Assembly: GCA_027587225.1 (NCBI GenBank)
Contig: JAPDDQ010000011.1
Location: 106,217-170,216 of the forward strand
DNA: 64,000 nt
Direction: 5' to 3'
From: Solirubrobacter taibaiensis
GTDB taxonomy: Bacteria; Actinomycetota; Thermoleophilia; Solirubrobacterales; Solirubrobacteraceae
Shown here one piece after another: positions 49,313 to 59,500 of this stretch. The position numbers were made by a program, and so were the translations under genes. Position 1 is the stretch's first letter; each line of letters starts with the position of its first letter. The notes beneath the pieces are model-generated. The model was not told where the DNA came from. It was given only the letters and a program-made list of their open reading frames with translations, and did no database searches.

Positions 49313-49336
49313 ACTCTAGGTGCTCGTCAGTACGCT
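49313..49336. promoter_or_regulatory. Back-to-back -10 boxes of PBP and MarP genes
   Basis: Minus strand TAGAGT (49313-49318), 9 nt before ATG 49303; plus strand TACGCT (49331-49336), 9 nt before GTG 49346. Both fit in a 42-bp gap, so each -35 region must overlap the opposite promoter. Confidence 0.65.
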
Positions 49337-49345
49337 CGAAGGTAA

Positions 49346-50491
49346 GTGACCGGCATCGACTGGCTGATCGTGGGCGTCATCGTGCTGCTGGGCCTCTTCG
49401 GCTGGGCACAGGGATTCGTCGCCGGTGCACTCGCGCTGTTCGGCTTCGCGGCCGGCGCGTTCATCGGGACGCGGATCGGCCCGCTCGTGCTCGACGAGGG
49501 GAGCCGGTCGCCGTGGTCGCCCGCGTTCGCCCTCGTGGGAGCGCTGATCGCGGGCATGGTGTTCGCGATCGGCTTCGAAGGGATAGGGGCGCGATTGCGG
49601 GGGCGGGTGACGTCGCCCGCTGCCACGGCTGTCGATGGGTTCCTGGGCTCGGTCCTGACCGCGTGCGTCGGGGTCGGGATCGTCTGGGTTCTCGGCGCCC
49701 TGGCGCTCGCCAACGGCGGTGAGGCGCGCCGCGAGGTGCAGCGCTCCACGATCCTGCAGTCCATCAACGCCGTGCTGCCGCCCTCCTCAGGGCTGCTCGA
49801 CGCGCTGGCGCGGCTCGATCCGTTCCCGCGGATCGACGGGCCGGAGGCGCGCGTTCCCGCGCCCGCGGCGGGGATCGCGCGGGCCGAGGGCGTCCGCGCC
49901 GCGGCGGCTTCGGTGGTGAAGATCCTCGGCAACGCATGCGGGCTGGGCGTCGAGGGCTCCGGCTGGGTCGCGGGCAATGGGCTGGTCGTCACGAACGCGC
50001 ACGTCGTCGCCGGGCAGAAGGACACGCGGGTGTTGGTGCGGGGGCGGGAGCCGGGGCTGGACGCGGTGGCCGTGTCGTTCGATCCGAAGAACGATCTCGC
50101 CGTGCTGCGGGTGGACGGGCTGGACGCCCCCGCTCTGTCGCTGGCGGGGAACCCGAAGACCGGCACCTCGGCGGCGATTCTCGGCTTCCCCGGCAACGGC
50201 CCCTACGACGTCCGGGCCGGCCGCATCGGCGAGACCCGCGAGGTCATCACCCAGGACGCGTACGGGCAGGGCCCGGTGCGGCGTTCGATCACGTCTTTGC
50301 GCGGTGCGGTGCGGTCCGGCAACTCCGGCGGGCCGATGGTCGACAAGGACGGCCAGGTGGTCACGACGGTCTTCGCGGCGACCACTTCAGGCCCCCGTGG
50401 CGGGTTCGGCGTTCCCAACGCGATCGCGCGTGAGGCCTTGCAACGCTCGCAGACCTCGAACGGAGTCTCCACCGGTCCGTGCACCGGGTAG
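49346..50491 (+). CDS. MarP-like membrane serine protease (CvpA plus trypsin-like domain)
   Basis: 381 residues. CvpA-like membrane part of four helices (about 1-130), then an extracytoplasmic chymotrypsin-fold protease with catalytic His in VVTNAHVVAGQ, Asp in PKNDLAVLRV and Ser in SGNSGGPMVD. Cys in GNACGLGVEGSG and the C-terminal GPCTG could form the disulfide known in MarP. In mycobacteria MarP supports acid resistance and peptidoglycan hydrolase activation. GTG start, TACGCT 9 nt before it. Confidence 0.9.
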   Translation: MTGIDWLIVGVIVLLGLFGWAQGFVAGALALFGFAAGAFIGTRIGPLVLDEGSRSPWSPAFALVGALIAGMVFAIGFEGIGARLRGRVTSPAATAVDGFLGSVLTACVGVGIVWVLGALALANGGEARREVQRSTILQSINAVLPPSSGLLDALARLDPFPRIDGPEARVPAPAAGIARAEGVRAAAASVVKILGNACGLGVEGSGWVAGNGLVVTNAHVVAGQKDTRVLVRGREPGLDAVAVSFDPKNDLAVLRVDGLDAPALSLAGNPKTGTSAAILGFPGNGPYDVRAGRIGETREVITQDAYGQGPVRRSITSLRGAVRSGNSGGPMVDKDGQVVTTVFAATTSGPRGGFGVPNAIAREALQRSQTSNGVSTGPCTG

Positions 50492-50494
50492 CGC

Positions 50495-50500
50495 TACGCT
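50495..50500 (+). promoter_or_regulatory. -10 box of topB
   Basis: TACGCT, 10 nt before ATG 50511. Confidence 0.6.
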
Positions 50501-50510
50501 GACGCGCCCA

Positions 50511-52748
50511 ATGGGGAAGACGCTCGTCATCGCGGAGAAGCCATCGGTCGGCCGGGATCTCACCAAGGCCCTGCCCGGTGCGTTCCAAAAGCACGAGGGC
50601 TACCTCGAGTCCGACACGCACGTCGTCACGTGGGCGGTCGGGCACCTGGTGCAGCTCGCCGAGCCCGACGAGTACGACGCCAAGTACAAGAAGTGGCGCA
50701 TGGCCGATCTGCCGATCGTGCCCGACCGCTTCAAGCTCGTGGTGCGCGACGAGCGCTCCCGCAAGCAGATGACCGTCATCACGCGGATGCTCAAGCGCGA
50801 CGACGTCTCAGACGTCATCAACGCCTGTGATGCCGGGCGCGAGGGCGAGTTGATCTTCGCCTGGACGTTCGAGAAGGCCGGCGCGAAGAAGCCGGTCCAG
50901 CGCCTGTGGCTGTCCTCGATGACGTCGAAGGCGATCAAGGACGCGTTCGGCTCGCTGAAGCCGGCATCCGAGTTCGACCTGCTGGAGCAGGCGGCGCGGT
51001 CGCGGTCCGAGGCGGACTGGATCGTGGGCATGAACGCGACGCGCGCCGCGACCATCCGGCTGCGCTCTTCCTTCGACGGCGCCGTGTCCCTGGGGCGCGT
51101 GCAGACGCCGACGCTGGCGATCATCGCCCGGCGCGAAGAAGAGATCCGTGCGTTCGTGCCCGAGCCGTACTGGCTCGTCGACGCGACGTTCGAGACGGTC
51201 GAGGACCCGCGCCGGTACACGGGCCGCTTCCATGCGGGTGCGCAGCCGCGGATGAAGACCGCCGAGGAGGCCGCGGAGATCGTGGCCGCCGTGCAGGGCG
51301 GGCGCGGCACGATCACCAAGCTCGAGAAGACCAAGCGGTCCGAGAAGGCGCCGCTGCTGTACGACCTCACGTCGCTGCAGCGGGAGGCCAACACCCGCTT
51401 CGGGTTCAGCGCGCGCCGGACGCTTTCCGCCGCGCAGCGCTGCTACGAGGAGCACAAGGTCCTCACCTATCCGCGTACGAACTCACGCTTCCTGCCGACG
51501 GACATGATCCCCGAGATCAAGCCGATCGCGGCGCTGCTGGGGACGCAGCGCGAGTACGCGCGGGGTTCGGCCTACGTGACCGGGATGGACGTCCTGCCGC
51601 TGGGCCGCGTCATCAACGACGCGAAGGTCACCGACCACCACGCGATCATCCCCACCAACTCCGAGCACAAGCTCGACAAGCTGAGCGACGACGACCGCCG
51701 GATCTACGACATGGTCGCCCGGCGCTTCCTCGCGGTGTTCCATCCCGACGCGGTGTTCGAGAACACGCGGCTGGAGACGGTGGTCGCCGAGCACGTCTTC
51801 CGCACACGTGGCCGCGTGCTGCTCGAGCCGGGCTGGCGCGGCGTCTACGGCGAGGGCCTCGAGGAGCGCTCCGGCGATGACGCCGACGAGGCGCCCGACC
51901 AGCAGCTCCCGAAGCTCGTGCAGGGCGAGCAGTCCGACGTCCGCGAGGTCGGGGCCGACGAGAAGATCACGCAGCCTCCGCGGCGCTACTCGGACGCCTC
52001 ACTGCTCGGCGCGATGGAGACCGCCGGCAAGCTCGTGGACGACGACGAGATGCGCGAGGCCATGAAGGACTCGGGCATCGGCACCCCCGCCACGCGCGCC
52101 GCGATCATCGAGCGGCTGATCGACGTCGGCTACGTCGAACGCGACGGGCGCTCGCTCGTGTGCACCGAGAAGGGCCTGGGCGTGATCCGTCTGCTGGACG
52201 ACCACGCGCTCACCTCGCCGTCGCTGACCGGCAACTGGGAGCACCGGCTGTCCAAGATCGAGGAAGGCGCCGAGGCGCGGTCCAAGTTCATGGCGGACAT
52301 CGCCGAGTTCGCCAACTCGACCGTCCACACGCTCGACGAGAAGCTCAAGGAAGTCAAGATCCCGCGGGCGAACCTCGGCCCGTGCCCCGTCTGCGGGCAC
52401 GACATCGTCGAGAACCGCAAGGGCTTCTCCTGCTGGTCGCGCGAGGACGCCGGCTGCGGGTTCGTCATCTGGAAGCTGAAGGCCGGCAAGACCTTCCCGC
52501 CCGCCGTGGCCCGCGAGTTGATCTCCAAGGGCCGCACCGAGAAGCCGGTCACTGGCTTCAAGGGCCGCTCGGGTCGCTCCTTCCGCGCCAAGCTCGCGCT
52601 GATGCAGACCGAGGACGGCAAGTGGCGCGTGGAGTTCGACGAGCCGTGGGCCCGCGAGGGCGACAAGCCGCCCGAGGCGGACGAACCCGCCGCCGCGACC
52701 GCGGACGCCGCTGCGGCTCCGGCCGATTCGTCGGTCGAAGCCGCCTAG
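50511..52748 (+). CDS. topB: Type IA DNA topoisomerase (topoisomerase III type)
   Basis: 745 residues. Toprim domain with VIAEKPSVGRDLTKALPG and NACDAGREGELIF, catalytic Tyr in LTYPRTNSRFLP, and TDHHAIIPTN, IGTPATRAAIIERLIDVGYVE. The C-terminus has one zinc ribbon (CPVCGHDI, CWSREDAGC) and a Lys/Glu/Ala-rich tail. TopB-type enzymes decatenate DNA and are uncommon as chromosomal genes in actinobacteria, where TopA is usual. TACGCT 10 nt before the ATG. No mobile-element genes surround it. Confidence 0.9.
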   Translation: MGKTLVIAEKPSVGRDLTKALPGAFQKHEGYLESDTHVVTWAVGHLVQLAEPDEYDAKYKKWRMADLPIVPDRFKLVVRDERSRKQMTVITRMLKRDDVSDVINACDAGREGELIFAWTFEKAGAKKPVQRLWLSSMTSKAIKDAFGSLKPASEFDLLEQAARSRSEADWIVGMNATRAATIRLRSSFDGAVSLGRVQTPTLAIIARREEEIRAFVPEPYWLVDATFETVEDPRRYTGRFHAGAQPRMKTAEEAAEIVAAVQGGRGTITKLEKTKRSEKAPLLYDLTSLQREANTRFGFSARRTLSAAQRCYEEHKVLTYPRTNSRFLPTDMIPEIKPIAALLGTQREYARGSAYVTGMDVLPLGRVINDAKVTDHHAIIPTNSEHKLDKLSDDDRRIYDMVARRFLAVFHPDAVFENTRLETVVAEHVFRTRGRVLLEPGWRGVYGEGLEERSGDDADEAPDQQLPKLVQGEQSDVREVGADEKITQPPRRYSDASLLGAMETAGKLVDDDEMREAMKDSGIGTPATRAAIIERLIDVGYVERDGRSLVCTEKGLGVIRLLDDHALTSPSLTGNWEHRLSKIEEGAEARSKFMADIAEFANSTVHTLDEKLKEVKIPRANLGPCPVCGHDIVENRKGFSCWSREDAGCGFVIWKLKAGKTFPPAVARELISKGRTEKPVTGFKGRSGRSFRAKLALMQTEDGKWRVEFDEPWAREGDKPPEADEPAAATADAAAAPADSSVEAA

Positions 52749-52801
52749 CGCGACCGTCGGGACGGGCGTGCCCCTGGTTGGCGCGTCGCCGCTCGCTCGC
52801 G

Positions 52802-53131
52802 CTACGCGTAGGGCTCTTCGGCCGTCGGCCGGGTGCGGCGGCGCTCTTCGCGCGGCGCGGGCAGTTCCTGCCGCGCGGCCTGGGGGCGCACGATCGCGTT
52901 CCACAGCGCCGAGATCCCCTGGGCCATCGCGACGACCAGCTCACCGAACGGGGTGATCGCGCCCTGGCGTTCGCCCTCTTCGGTGAACGTCTCGATCTCC
53001 GGCGGGAGGCCCGGCCCCTCGCCGTGGGTCCACGTCACGTAGAGCTCGCAGCTGCCGACCACGTGCGCGACCTCGGTGGCGAGGGCGACGTCCGTGTCGG
53101 TGTGGGCGGCGGGGAGGTGCAGGGTCGGCAT
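52802..53131 (-). CDS. Hypothetical small protein
   Basis: 109 residues from MPTLHLPAAHTDTDVALATEV; contains SCELYVTWTHGEGPGLPPEIE and ELVVAMAQGISALWNAIVRP, and a basic/Pro-rich tail. I do not recognise it. GGGAG five nt before the ATG supports this start over upstream in-frame ATG 53230. AGTTGC-aatgtc-GCAACT (53168-53185) lies upstream. Confidence 0.65.
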   Translation of the reverse strand: MPTLHLPAAHTDTDVALATEVAHVVGSCELYVTWTHGEGPGLPPEIETFTEEGERQGAITPFGELVVAMAQGISALWNAIVRPQAARQELPAPREERRRTRPTAEEPYA

Positions 53132-53167
53132 TGCTGCTCCCGGAACAAGGGTTGAAGCGGACTGGCT

Positions 53168-53185
53168 AGTTGCAATGTCGCAACT
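53168..53185. repeat. Short inverted repeat in the 53132-53305 gap
   Basis: AGTTGC, 6-nt spacer, GCAACT, in a less GC-rich stretch between the divergent small gene and the AddB-like gene; a candidate operator. Nothing else is evident in this gap. Confidence 0.35.
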
Positions 53186-53305
53186 CTTAACGTCTGTGGC
53201 TGTCGTACATCCGTCCAATTTCTGTTTCATGGCGCAATTAGCAGGGAAGACGCCGCGGCCACGGTTGGAACGTCCGGTCAGCGCGCGACCCTATGGGGTC
53301 CCGTC

Positions 53306-56300
53306 ATGCCCCTCACGCTGATCACCGGCCCGGCCAACGCCGCCAAGGCGGGCGCCGTCCTCGAGCGCCTCCGCGCGGCGCTGGGGAATGACCCTGTGCT
53401 GGTCGTGCCGACGACGGCCGACGCCACGCACTACGCCCGTGAGCTCGCGGGCGCGGGGCTGGTGTTCGGGGCCGAGGTCACGACGTTCCCGTTCCTGATG
53501 CGCGACCTCGCGCGGGCAGCCGGGATTCGAGCCCGGCCGTTGGGACGGCTCGCCCGCGCGCAGATCGTCCGCGCCGCGGTGGGTGACGTCGAGTTGCGCG
53601 CGCTGAAGGCCTCGGCGCGTGGCCCGGGCTTCGCCGAGGCGCTCGGGGACCTGTTCGCGGAGCTGCAGCGGTCGCTCGCCTCGCCCGGGCGCTTCGCCAC
53701 GGCCGTCCGCGCGTGGCGAGAAGACGCGCCGGCCCATGCCGGTGAGCTCGCCGCGCTGTACTCGGCCTACCACGCCCGCCTGGAGGCGCTGGAGGCCGTC
53801 GACGCCGGCGGGCTCACCCACTTGGCCTTGAACGCCGCGCGCGAGGCGTGGGACGGCCGCCCGCTGTTCCTGTACGGCTTCGACGAGCTCCTGCCCACGC
53901 AGCTGGACTTCGTCGAGTCGCTCGTCCGCCACACCGACACCGAGCTGACGGTCGCGCTGACGTACGAGCCCGGCCGCGCCGCGCTCGCCGGCAGCGCCAC
54001 CACGGTCGAGCTGCTCAAGCCCTTGGCCCGCGAGCACCTCACGCTCGAGCCCCGGAGCGAGCACTACGCCCAGAGCGCCCGCAGCGCCCTGCACCACCTG
54101 GAGCGCGGGCTGTTCGAGCCGGCGGGCCGCCGCGTCCCGCCCAACGGCGCGGTGCGCCTGCTCGAAGCCGGCGGCGAGCGCGCCGAGGCCGAGCTCGTCG
54201 GCGCCTCGGTTTTGGAGCTGCTGCGCGATGGCATGGCCCCCGAGGACATCGCCGTGCTGGTGCGCGGCGGCCCCGCGAGCGAGCTCTTCGCGCAGGTCTT
54301 CGATACCTATGGCATCCCGGTCGCCCATGAGCGCCGCACCCCGTTCGGCGAGACCCGCCTCGGCGCGGGCCTCCTCGCCTTCGCCCGTGCCGCCCGCCCG
54401 GGCGGCACGGCCCAGGACGTCGTCACCTGGCTCCGCACGCCGGGCAAGCTCGCCGCCGCACCCACCGTCCCCGTGGCGGACGACGAGTCGCCGCGCCCCA
54501 CCGAACCCGCGGCCCCGGTGTCGGACGAGTCTCAGAGCACCCTCTTCGCCCCGCCCGAACCGGGCGCTGACGTCGTCGCGGGCGACCCGTTCGCCGGCGA
54601 CGACTACGAGCTTCCACCCTTCGACGAGTCGTTGGCGCCCGAGTCCGCGTCGGCGCCGGCCGAGGCCTTCGGCACGCCTGACGACGACGTCGTCGCGCCC
54701 AGCACGCCGGGCGCGGTCCCGCCGGACGACCTCCCGTGGTCCGGCGAGTTCGTGCGGCCCGCGAAGCTCGTCCCGCCGGAGATCGCCGCGCCGCCCGAGA
54801 TCGCTGCGCGCCGTCTCCCGTCCGTGCCGTCCACGCCAGACCTGGCGGACCGGCTCGAGGTCGCGGTGCGCCGGGCCGAGGCGCGCACGGCTCGCGAGGC
54901 GCGGTTCCACTGGGAGCGGCTGGGCGGGCGGGAGCTCAGCGAGCTGGACGCGCTCGCCGACGCGGAGACGATCGAGGCCCAGCTGCAGCTGCTCGTCGCC
55001 GAGGCCGAGGCGATCTGGACCGCGCCGCACGTGCGCCAGGCCGACGTGCTGAGCACCGAGGCCGAGAATGACGCCCGCGCGGCCCGCGAGTTGCGGCACG
55101 CGGCGCGGGAGCTCACGCGCCTCGCCGCGATCGACGCCGCGCTCGTGGAGGACGTCGTCGCCGCGCTCGGGGCGATCGAGGTGCGCGACAGCGGCGCGGT
55201 GGAAGGCGCCCCTGGCGTCCTGCTCGCGGACCCGCTGAACATCCGCGCGCGCCGGTTCCGTGCGGTGGTCGTGTGCGGCTTGCAGGAGGGCGAGCTGCCG
55301 CAGCGTCCACAGCCGGAGCCGTTCCTGGACGACAGCGACCGCGCGCAGCTCGCGATGGCGTCCGGGCTCGTGCTCCCGCGCCACGAGGACACGCTCGCGC
55401 GGGAGCGGTCGCTGTTCTACGCGTGCGTCTCACGGCCGGAGGAGGCGCTGTTCCTGAGCTTCCGCACGTCGGACGAGGAGGGCGGCCCGCAGCAGCCGTC
55501 GCCGTTCCTCGATGACGTGCGCGCGCTGTTCACGGACGAGCTGTGGGAGGGGCGCGGCCGCCGCTTGCTCGCCGAGGTGACGTGGCCGCCCGCCGAGGCG
55601 CCGACCCCGCACGAGCTCCGCCGCGCGCAGGCCGCGATCGGCGGCGGGGAAGCCCCAGCCCCGCTGGCCGCGCCCGTCTCCCCGCAGGTCCACGCGCTGC
55701 TCGCGGCGCGCGACCGCGAGTCCGCACGCGGGCTGGAGACGTTCGCGGGTTGCCCGGTCAAGTGGCTCGTCGAGCACCTGCTCAAGCCCGCGCCGGTGGA
55801 CCCCGACCCGGAGGCGATGCGCCGCGGCTCGCTCGGCCACGCGGTGCTCGAGCGCACGCTGCGCCGCCTGCAGGCCGCCACCGGCTCCGCCCGGCTCGCT
55901 CCTGAGACGCAGGAGAGCGCCCTGGCGGAGCTGCACGCCGCGATCGGCGAGCTGATCGCCGCCGCGCGCACGATGCCCGCCCGCGCCGCGGCCCGCGCGC
56001 TGGAGGTGGACCTCGAGCGCTACATCCGCCACGAGTGCGCGACGGGCGCGGGCTATGAGCCCGTCCAGCTCGAGTGGAGCTTCGACGCGTTCATGCTCGA
56101 CGGCGTCGCGGTGTCCGGCCGCGTGGACCGCGTGGACACGCGCGGCGGCAGCGCGATCATCCGCGACTACAAGGGCCGCACCGTCCATCCGGGTGCGCGC
56201 TGGGCCGAGGACGGCAAGATCCAGGCCGCGCTGTACGCGCTCGCGGTGCGTGAGCAGCTGCACGTCGAGGTGGTCGGCGCGCTCTACCAGCCGATCGGCA

Positions 56301-56524
56301 CCGCCGACCAGCGCCCCCGCGGCATCGTCCGCGACGACGTTCCCGGCCGCTACGTCAACGGCGACGTCAGCGACGGCGCCAAGCTCAACGACCGGTTGGA
56401 GGAAGCCCGCGAGATCGCCGCGCGCGCCGCCACCGACCTGCGCGCGGCCCGGATCAAGCCCTGTCCCGACCGCTGTGGCTACCAGGGCGGCTGCGCCCAT
56501 CCCGGCATCTGTAGGGCGCTGTGA
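53306..56524 (+). CDS. addB: AddB-like recombination nuclease subunit with Fe-S nuclease domain
   Basis: 1072 residues. UvrD-like superfamily subunit with an inactive helicase: the N-terminal P-loop position reads GPANAAKAGAVLE, lacking the GKT/S. CGLQEGELPQRPQPEPFLDD and LFYACVSRPEEALFLSF are AddB-type helicase motifs V-VI. The C-terminal RecB nuclease has GSLGHAVLE, GRVDRVD and IRDYKGR, bracketed by Cys in FAGCPVKW and the CX3CX5C run CPDRCGYQGGC, the iron-sulphur staple of AddB. An acidic Pro/Ala/Asp-rich insertion of about 120 residues (roughly 390-510) is unusual. GTGA overlap with addA. Confidence 0.85.
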   Translation: MPLTLITGPANAAKAGAVLERLRAALGNDPVLVVPTTADATHYARELAGAGLVFGAEVTTFPFLMRDLARAAGIRARPLGRLARAQIVRAAVGDVELRALKASARGPGFAEALGDLFAELQRSLASPGRFATAVRAWREDAPAHAGELAALYSAYHARLEALEAVDAGGLTHLALNAAREAWDGRPLFLYGFDELLPTQLDFVESLVRHTDTELTVALTYEPGRAALAGSATTVELLKPLAREHLTLEPRSEHYAQSARSALHHLERGLFEPAGRRVPPNGAVRLLEAGGERAEAELVGASVLELLRDGMAPEDIAVLVRGGPASELFAQVFDTYGIPVAHERRTPFGETRLGAGLLAFARAARPGGTAQDVVTWLRTPGKLAAAPTVPVADDESPRPTEPAAPVSDESQSTLFAPPEPGADVVAGDPFAGDDYELPPFDESLAPESASAPAEAFGTPDDDVVAPSTPGAVPPDDLPWSGEFVRPAKLVPPEIAAPPEIAARRLPSVPSTPDLADRLEVAVRRAEARTAREARFHWERLGGRELSELDALADAETIEAQLQLLVAEAEAIWTAPHVRQADVLSTEAENDARAARELRHAARELTRLAAIDAALVEDVVAALGAIEVRDSGAVEGAPGVLLADPLNIRARRFRAVVVCGLQEGELPQRPQPEPFLDDSDRAQLAMASGLVLPRHEDTLARERSLFYACVSRPEEALFLSFRTSDEEGGPQQPSPFLDDVRALFTDELWEGRGRRLLAEVTWPPAEAPTPHELRRAQAAIGGGEAPAPLAAPVSPQVHALLAARDRESARGLETFAGCPVKWLVEHLLKPAPVDPDPEAMRRGSLGHAVLERTLRRLQAATGSARLAPETQESALAELHAAIGELIAAARTMPARAAARALEVDLERYIRHECATGAGYEPVQLEWSFDAFMLDGVAVSGRVDRVDTRGGSAIIRDYKGRTVHPGARWAEDGKIQAALYALAVREQLHVEVVGALYQPIGTADQRPRGIVRDDVPGRYVNGDVSDGAKLNDRLEEAREIAARAATDLRAARIKPCPDRCGYQGGCAHPGICRAL

Positions 56525-59500
56525 GGCCGAACTTCACCCACGAGCAGCTCGCCGCGATCGAGGCGCGCACCGGCTCCAGCCTGCTGGCCGCGAACGCCGG
56601 CTCGGGCAAGACCGCCGTGATGGTCGAGCGGATCGCCGAGGCCATCCGCAAGGACGGCGTCCCGGTCAACGCCATCCTCGCGCTGACCTTCACCGAGAAG
56701 GCCGCGGGCGAGCTCGCCGAGCGCCTGCGCCGCCGCCTCACCGAGTTCGGCGACGACGAGAGCGCCCGCGCCGTCGACGCCGCCTGGATCGGCACCATCC
56801 ACGGCTTCTGCGCCCGCCTGCTGCGCGCGCAGCCACTCGCCGCCGGCCTGGACCCGCGCTTCGAGGTGCTCGAGGAGACCGCCGCCGAACGCCTGGCGAA
56901 CGCCGCCTACGACGACGCGCTGGAGGCCTGGGGCCGCGCCCACGCCGGTGCCGCGATCGATCTCGCCGCCTCCTACGGCCCCGGCCTGCGCGACCTCATC
57001 CAGGGCACCTACTCGACCCTCCGCGCCCGCGGCCACGCTCGCCCCCGGGTGCAGGTGCCGCCGCGTACCGCCGCGCCCGACCCGACGGCGCTGGCCGCGG
57101 CAGGAGAGGCGGCGCTGCGCGACCTGGCGCGGGCGGGAGATGGCGTGCGCGTCGCGGCGGGGAGAACCGCGCTGCAGGAGTGCGCGCGCCTGGTGGCGGC
57201 TGCGACGGGCGGCGGCGAAGCGCGCGTCCCGTGGCCGGGCGAGCTCAACGCCGCCGACCTCAAGGGCGGCGCGAAGGCGCTCACGTCCGACGCGTGCGAG
57301 TCCTACCGGGCCACCTGGGCGGCGTATCGCTCCGCCTGCGCCGAGTTCCACGCGCACAGCGCGCTGGACCTCATCGACGGCCTCCTGAACCGCTACGGCG
57401 CGATCTTCGAGCAGGCCAAGCTCGAGCGCGCCGCGGTGGACTTCGAGGACCTGGAGCTGCGGGCGCGGGACCTGCTCCAGGACGCGCCCACCCGTGAGCG
57501 CTGGGCGGAGCGGTTCCAGCTGTTGATGATTGACGAGTTCCAGGACACGAACGCGGTGCAGCTGGAGATCCTCGAGCACCTCGAGCGCGACAACCTGTTC
57601 GCGGTCGGTGACGAGTTCCAGTCGATCTACCGCTTCCGGCACGCGGACGTGGGCATCTTCCGCAAGCGCGCGCAGGGCGTCGTGCGGCGCCTGAATGTGA
57701 ATTTCCGCTCCCGCGAGGAGCTGCTGGACGTGCTCAACACGGCTTTCTCGACGGAGTTCGGGGAGCGGTTCGCGCCGCTGCGGGCCGGCCGCAAGGAACC
57801 GGTGCCGATGGACGACGACGGCTCCCTTCGACTGTTCAGCCTGGACCCGCCCGCGGAGCCGCCCGTCGAGCTGCACATCACGGACACGACCGGCTGGGAG
57901 GAGTTCGAGCCGCGCCTGGGCCTGCAAGGCGGCGGCGATCAGCCCTGGCGCCGCGCCGAGGCCCGCAACCTCGCGCACCGGCTCCGCAAAGAGACCGAAA
58001 GCGGGCGCCGCGCGGGCGACATCGTCGTACTCGTCCGCGCCACGTCGTCTCTCCGGCTCCTCGAGGAGGCACTGGAAGAGCAGGGCCTGCCGACGTACGT
58101 CGTCGGCGGCCGCGGGTACTGGTCGCAGGAGCAGGTCCGCGACGGCCTCGCGTGGCTGCGCGTGCTCGCGAACCCGCACGACGAAGAAGCGCTGCTCACC
58201 GTGCTGTCCTCGCCGTTCCACGGGGCGGACACGGACGAGCTCGTGCTGCTCGCCGCCGAGGGGCGCAAGCACGGCAGCCTGTGGGCCGCGCTCCAGGCCC
58301 GTGATGTTCCCATCGGCAGGCTGCTCGCCGCCGAGCGCGAGCACGCCGAGCGCGCGCCGCTCGAGGTGCTGCTGGAGCGCGCGATCGTCGCCACGGGCTA
58401 CGACTTGGCCACACTCGCGCGGCCCGGCGGGGACCGCCGGCTCGCGAACCTGCGCAAGCTCATGCGCCTCGCGGGCGAGTACGAACGCGCGGAGGGCCGT
58501 GACCTGCGCGGCTTCCTCGCCGACGCGCAGGCCCGCGACCTCGCCGCGGCGCGCGAGGGCGAGGCCGCGCTCGAATCCGAAGGCCTGGACGCCATCCGCC
58601 TGATGACGATCCACCGGGCGAAGGGTCTCGAGTTCCCGGTCGTCGCAGTCGTCGACCTCGGCCGGCAGTCCGGCGGCCGGCGTGCCCCGCTGCTCGTCGG
58701 CGACGACCACACCACCGGCCTCAGGCTCGCCCCACTCGGCGGTGGCGACACGATCCCCACCGCCGCCTGGGAGCGTCTCGCAGCCGCCGACGCCGAAGCC
58801 GACGCCGAGGAAGAGCGCCGCCTGTTCTACGTCGCGATGACCCGCGCCCGCGAGTTGCTGATCCTCTCCGGCGGCACGGACACGACCAAGTGGCCCGCCC
58901 CGCGCAACGGCGGCCCGCCGATCGACTGGATCGTGCGCGCGCTCACGCCCACGCTGCAGCTCCCGAGCATCCTCGAGCGCCATTGGGAGGGCCGGCTCGC
59001 CCGCCTGGTCACCAAGGTGATCACGCCCGAGACGCTGCCGGAGGAGGCGCTGGAGACTCGTGCCCGAACCCAGCAGCACTCGCAGCCCACGGCGCTGCCC
59101 AGCGTCCCGGCCAAGGTCACGCCGCACTTCCACCGCGGCCGCCCGGCGCCGCAGCGGCTCTCCTACAGCCAGCTCTCCGACTACGCGAAGTGCGGCTACC
59201 GCTTCTACCTCAAGCGCGTGCTCAACCTGTCCGACGTCGAGCCGCCGCCGCTGGAGAGCAGCGAGGAGCCGTGGATCGGGATCGACCCGATGACGCGCGG
59301 CAGCATCGTCCACGCCGCGCTCGAGGACCTCGACTTCGACGCTCCGCGCGCGCCCAGCGCCGAAGCGGTCAGGGCGCTCTCGCGTGACGTCGAGCTCAGC
59401 GACGAGGACGTCACGGAGATCCAGGACTACGTCGAAGCGTTCGCGCGCTCACCACTGTGCCGGCGGCTCACCCAGGCCACCCGGATCACGCGCGAGGCCG

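Noticed and set aside
49303..49346. Beta-lactam resistance locus
   Set aside because: The MecA_N domain alone does not show resistance, and no bla or mec regulators are present.
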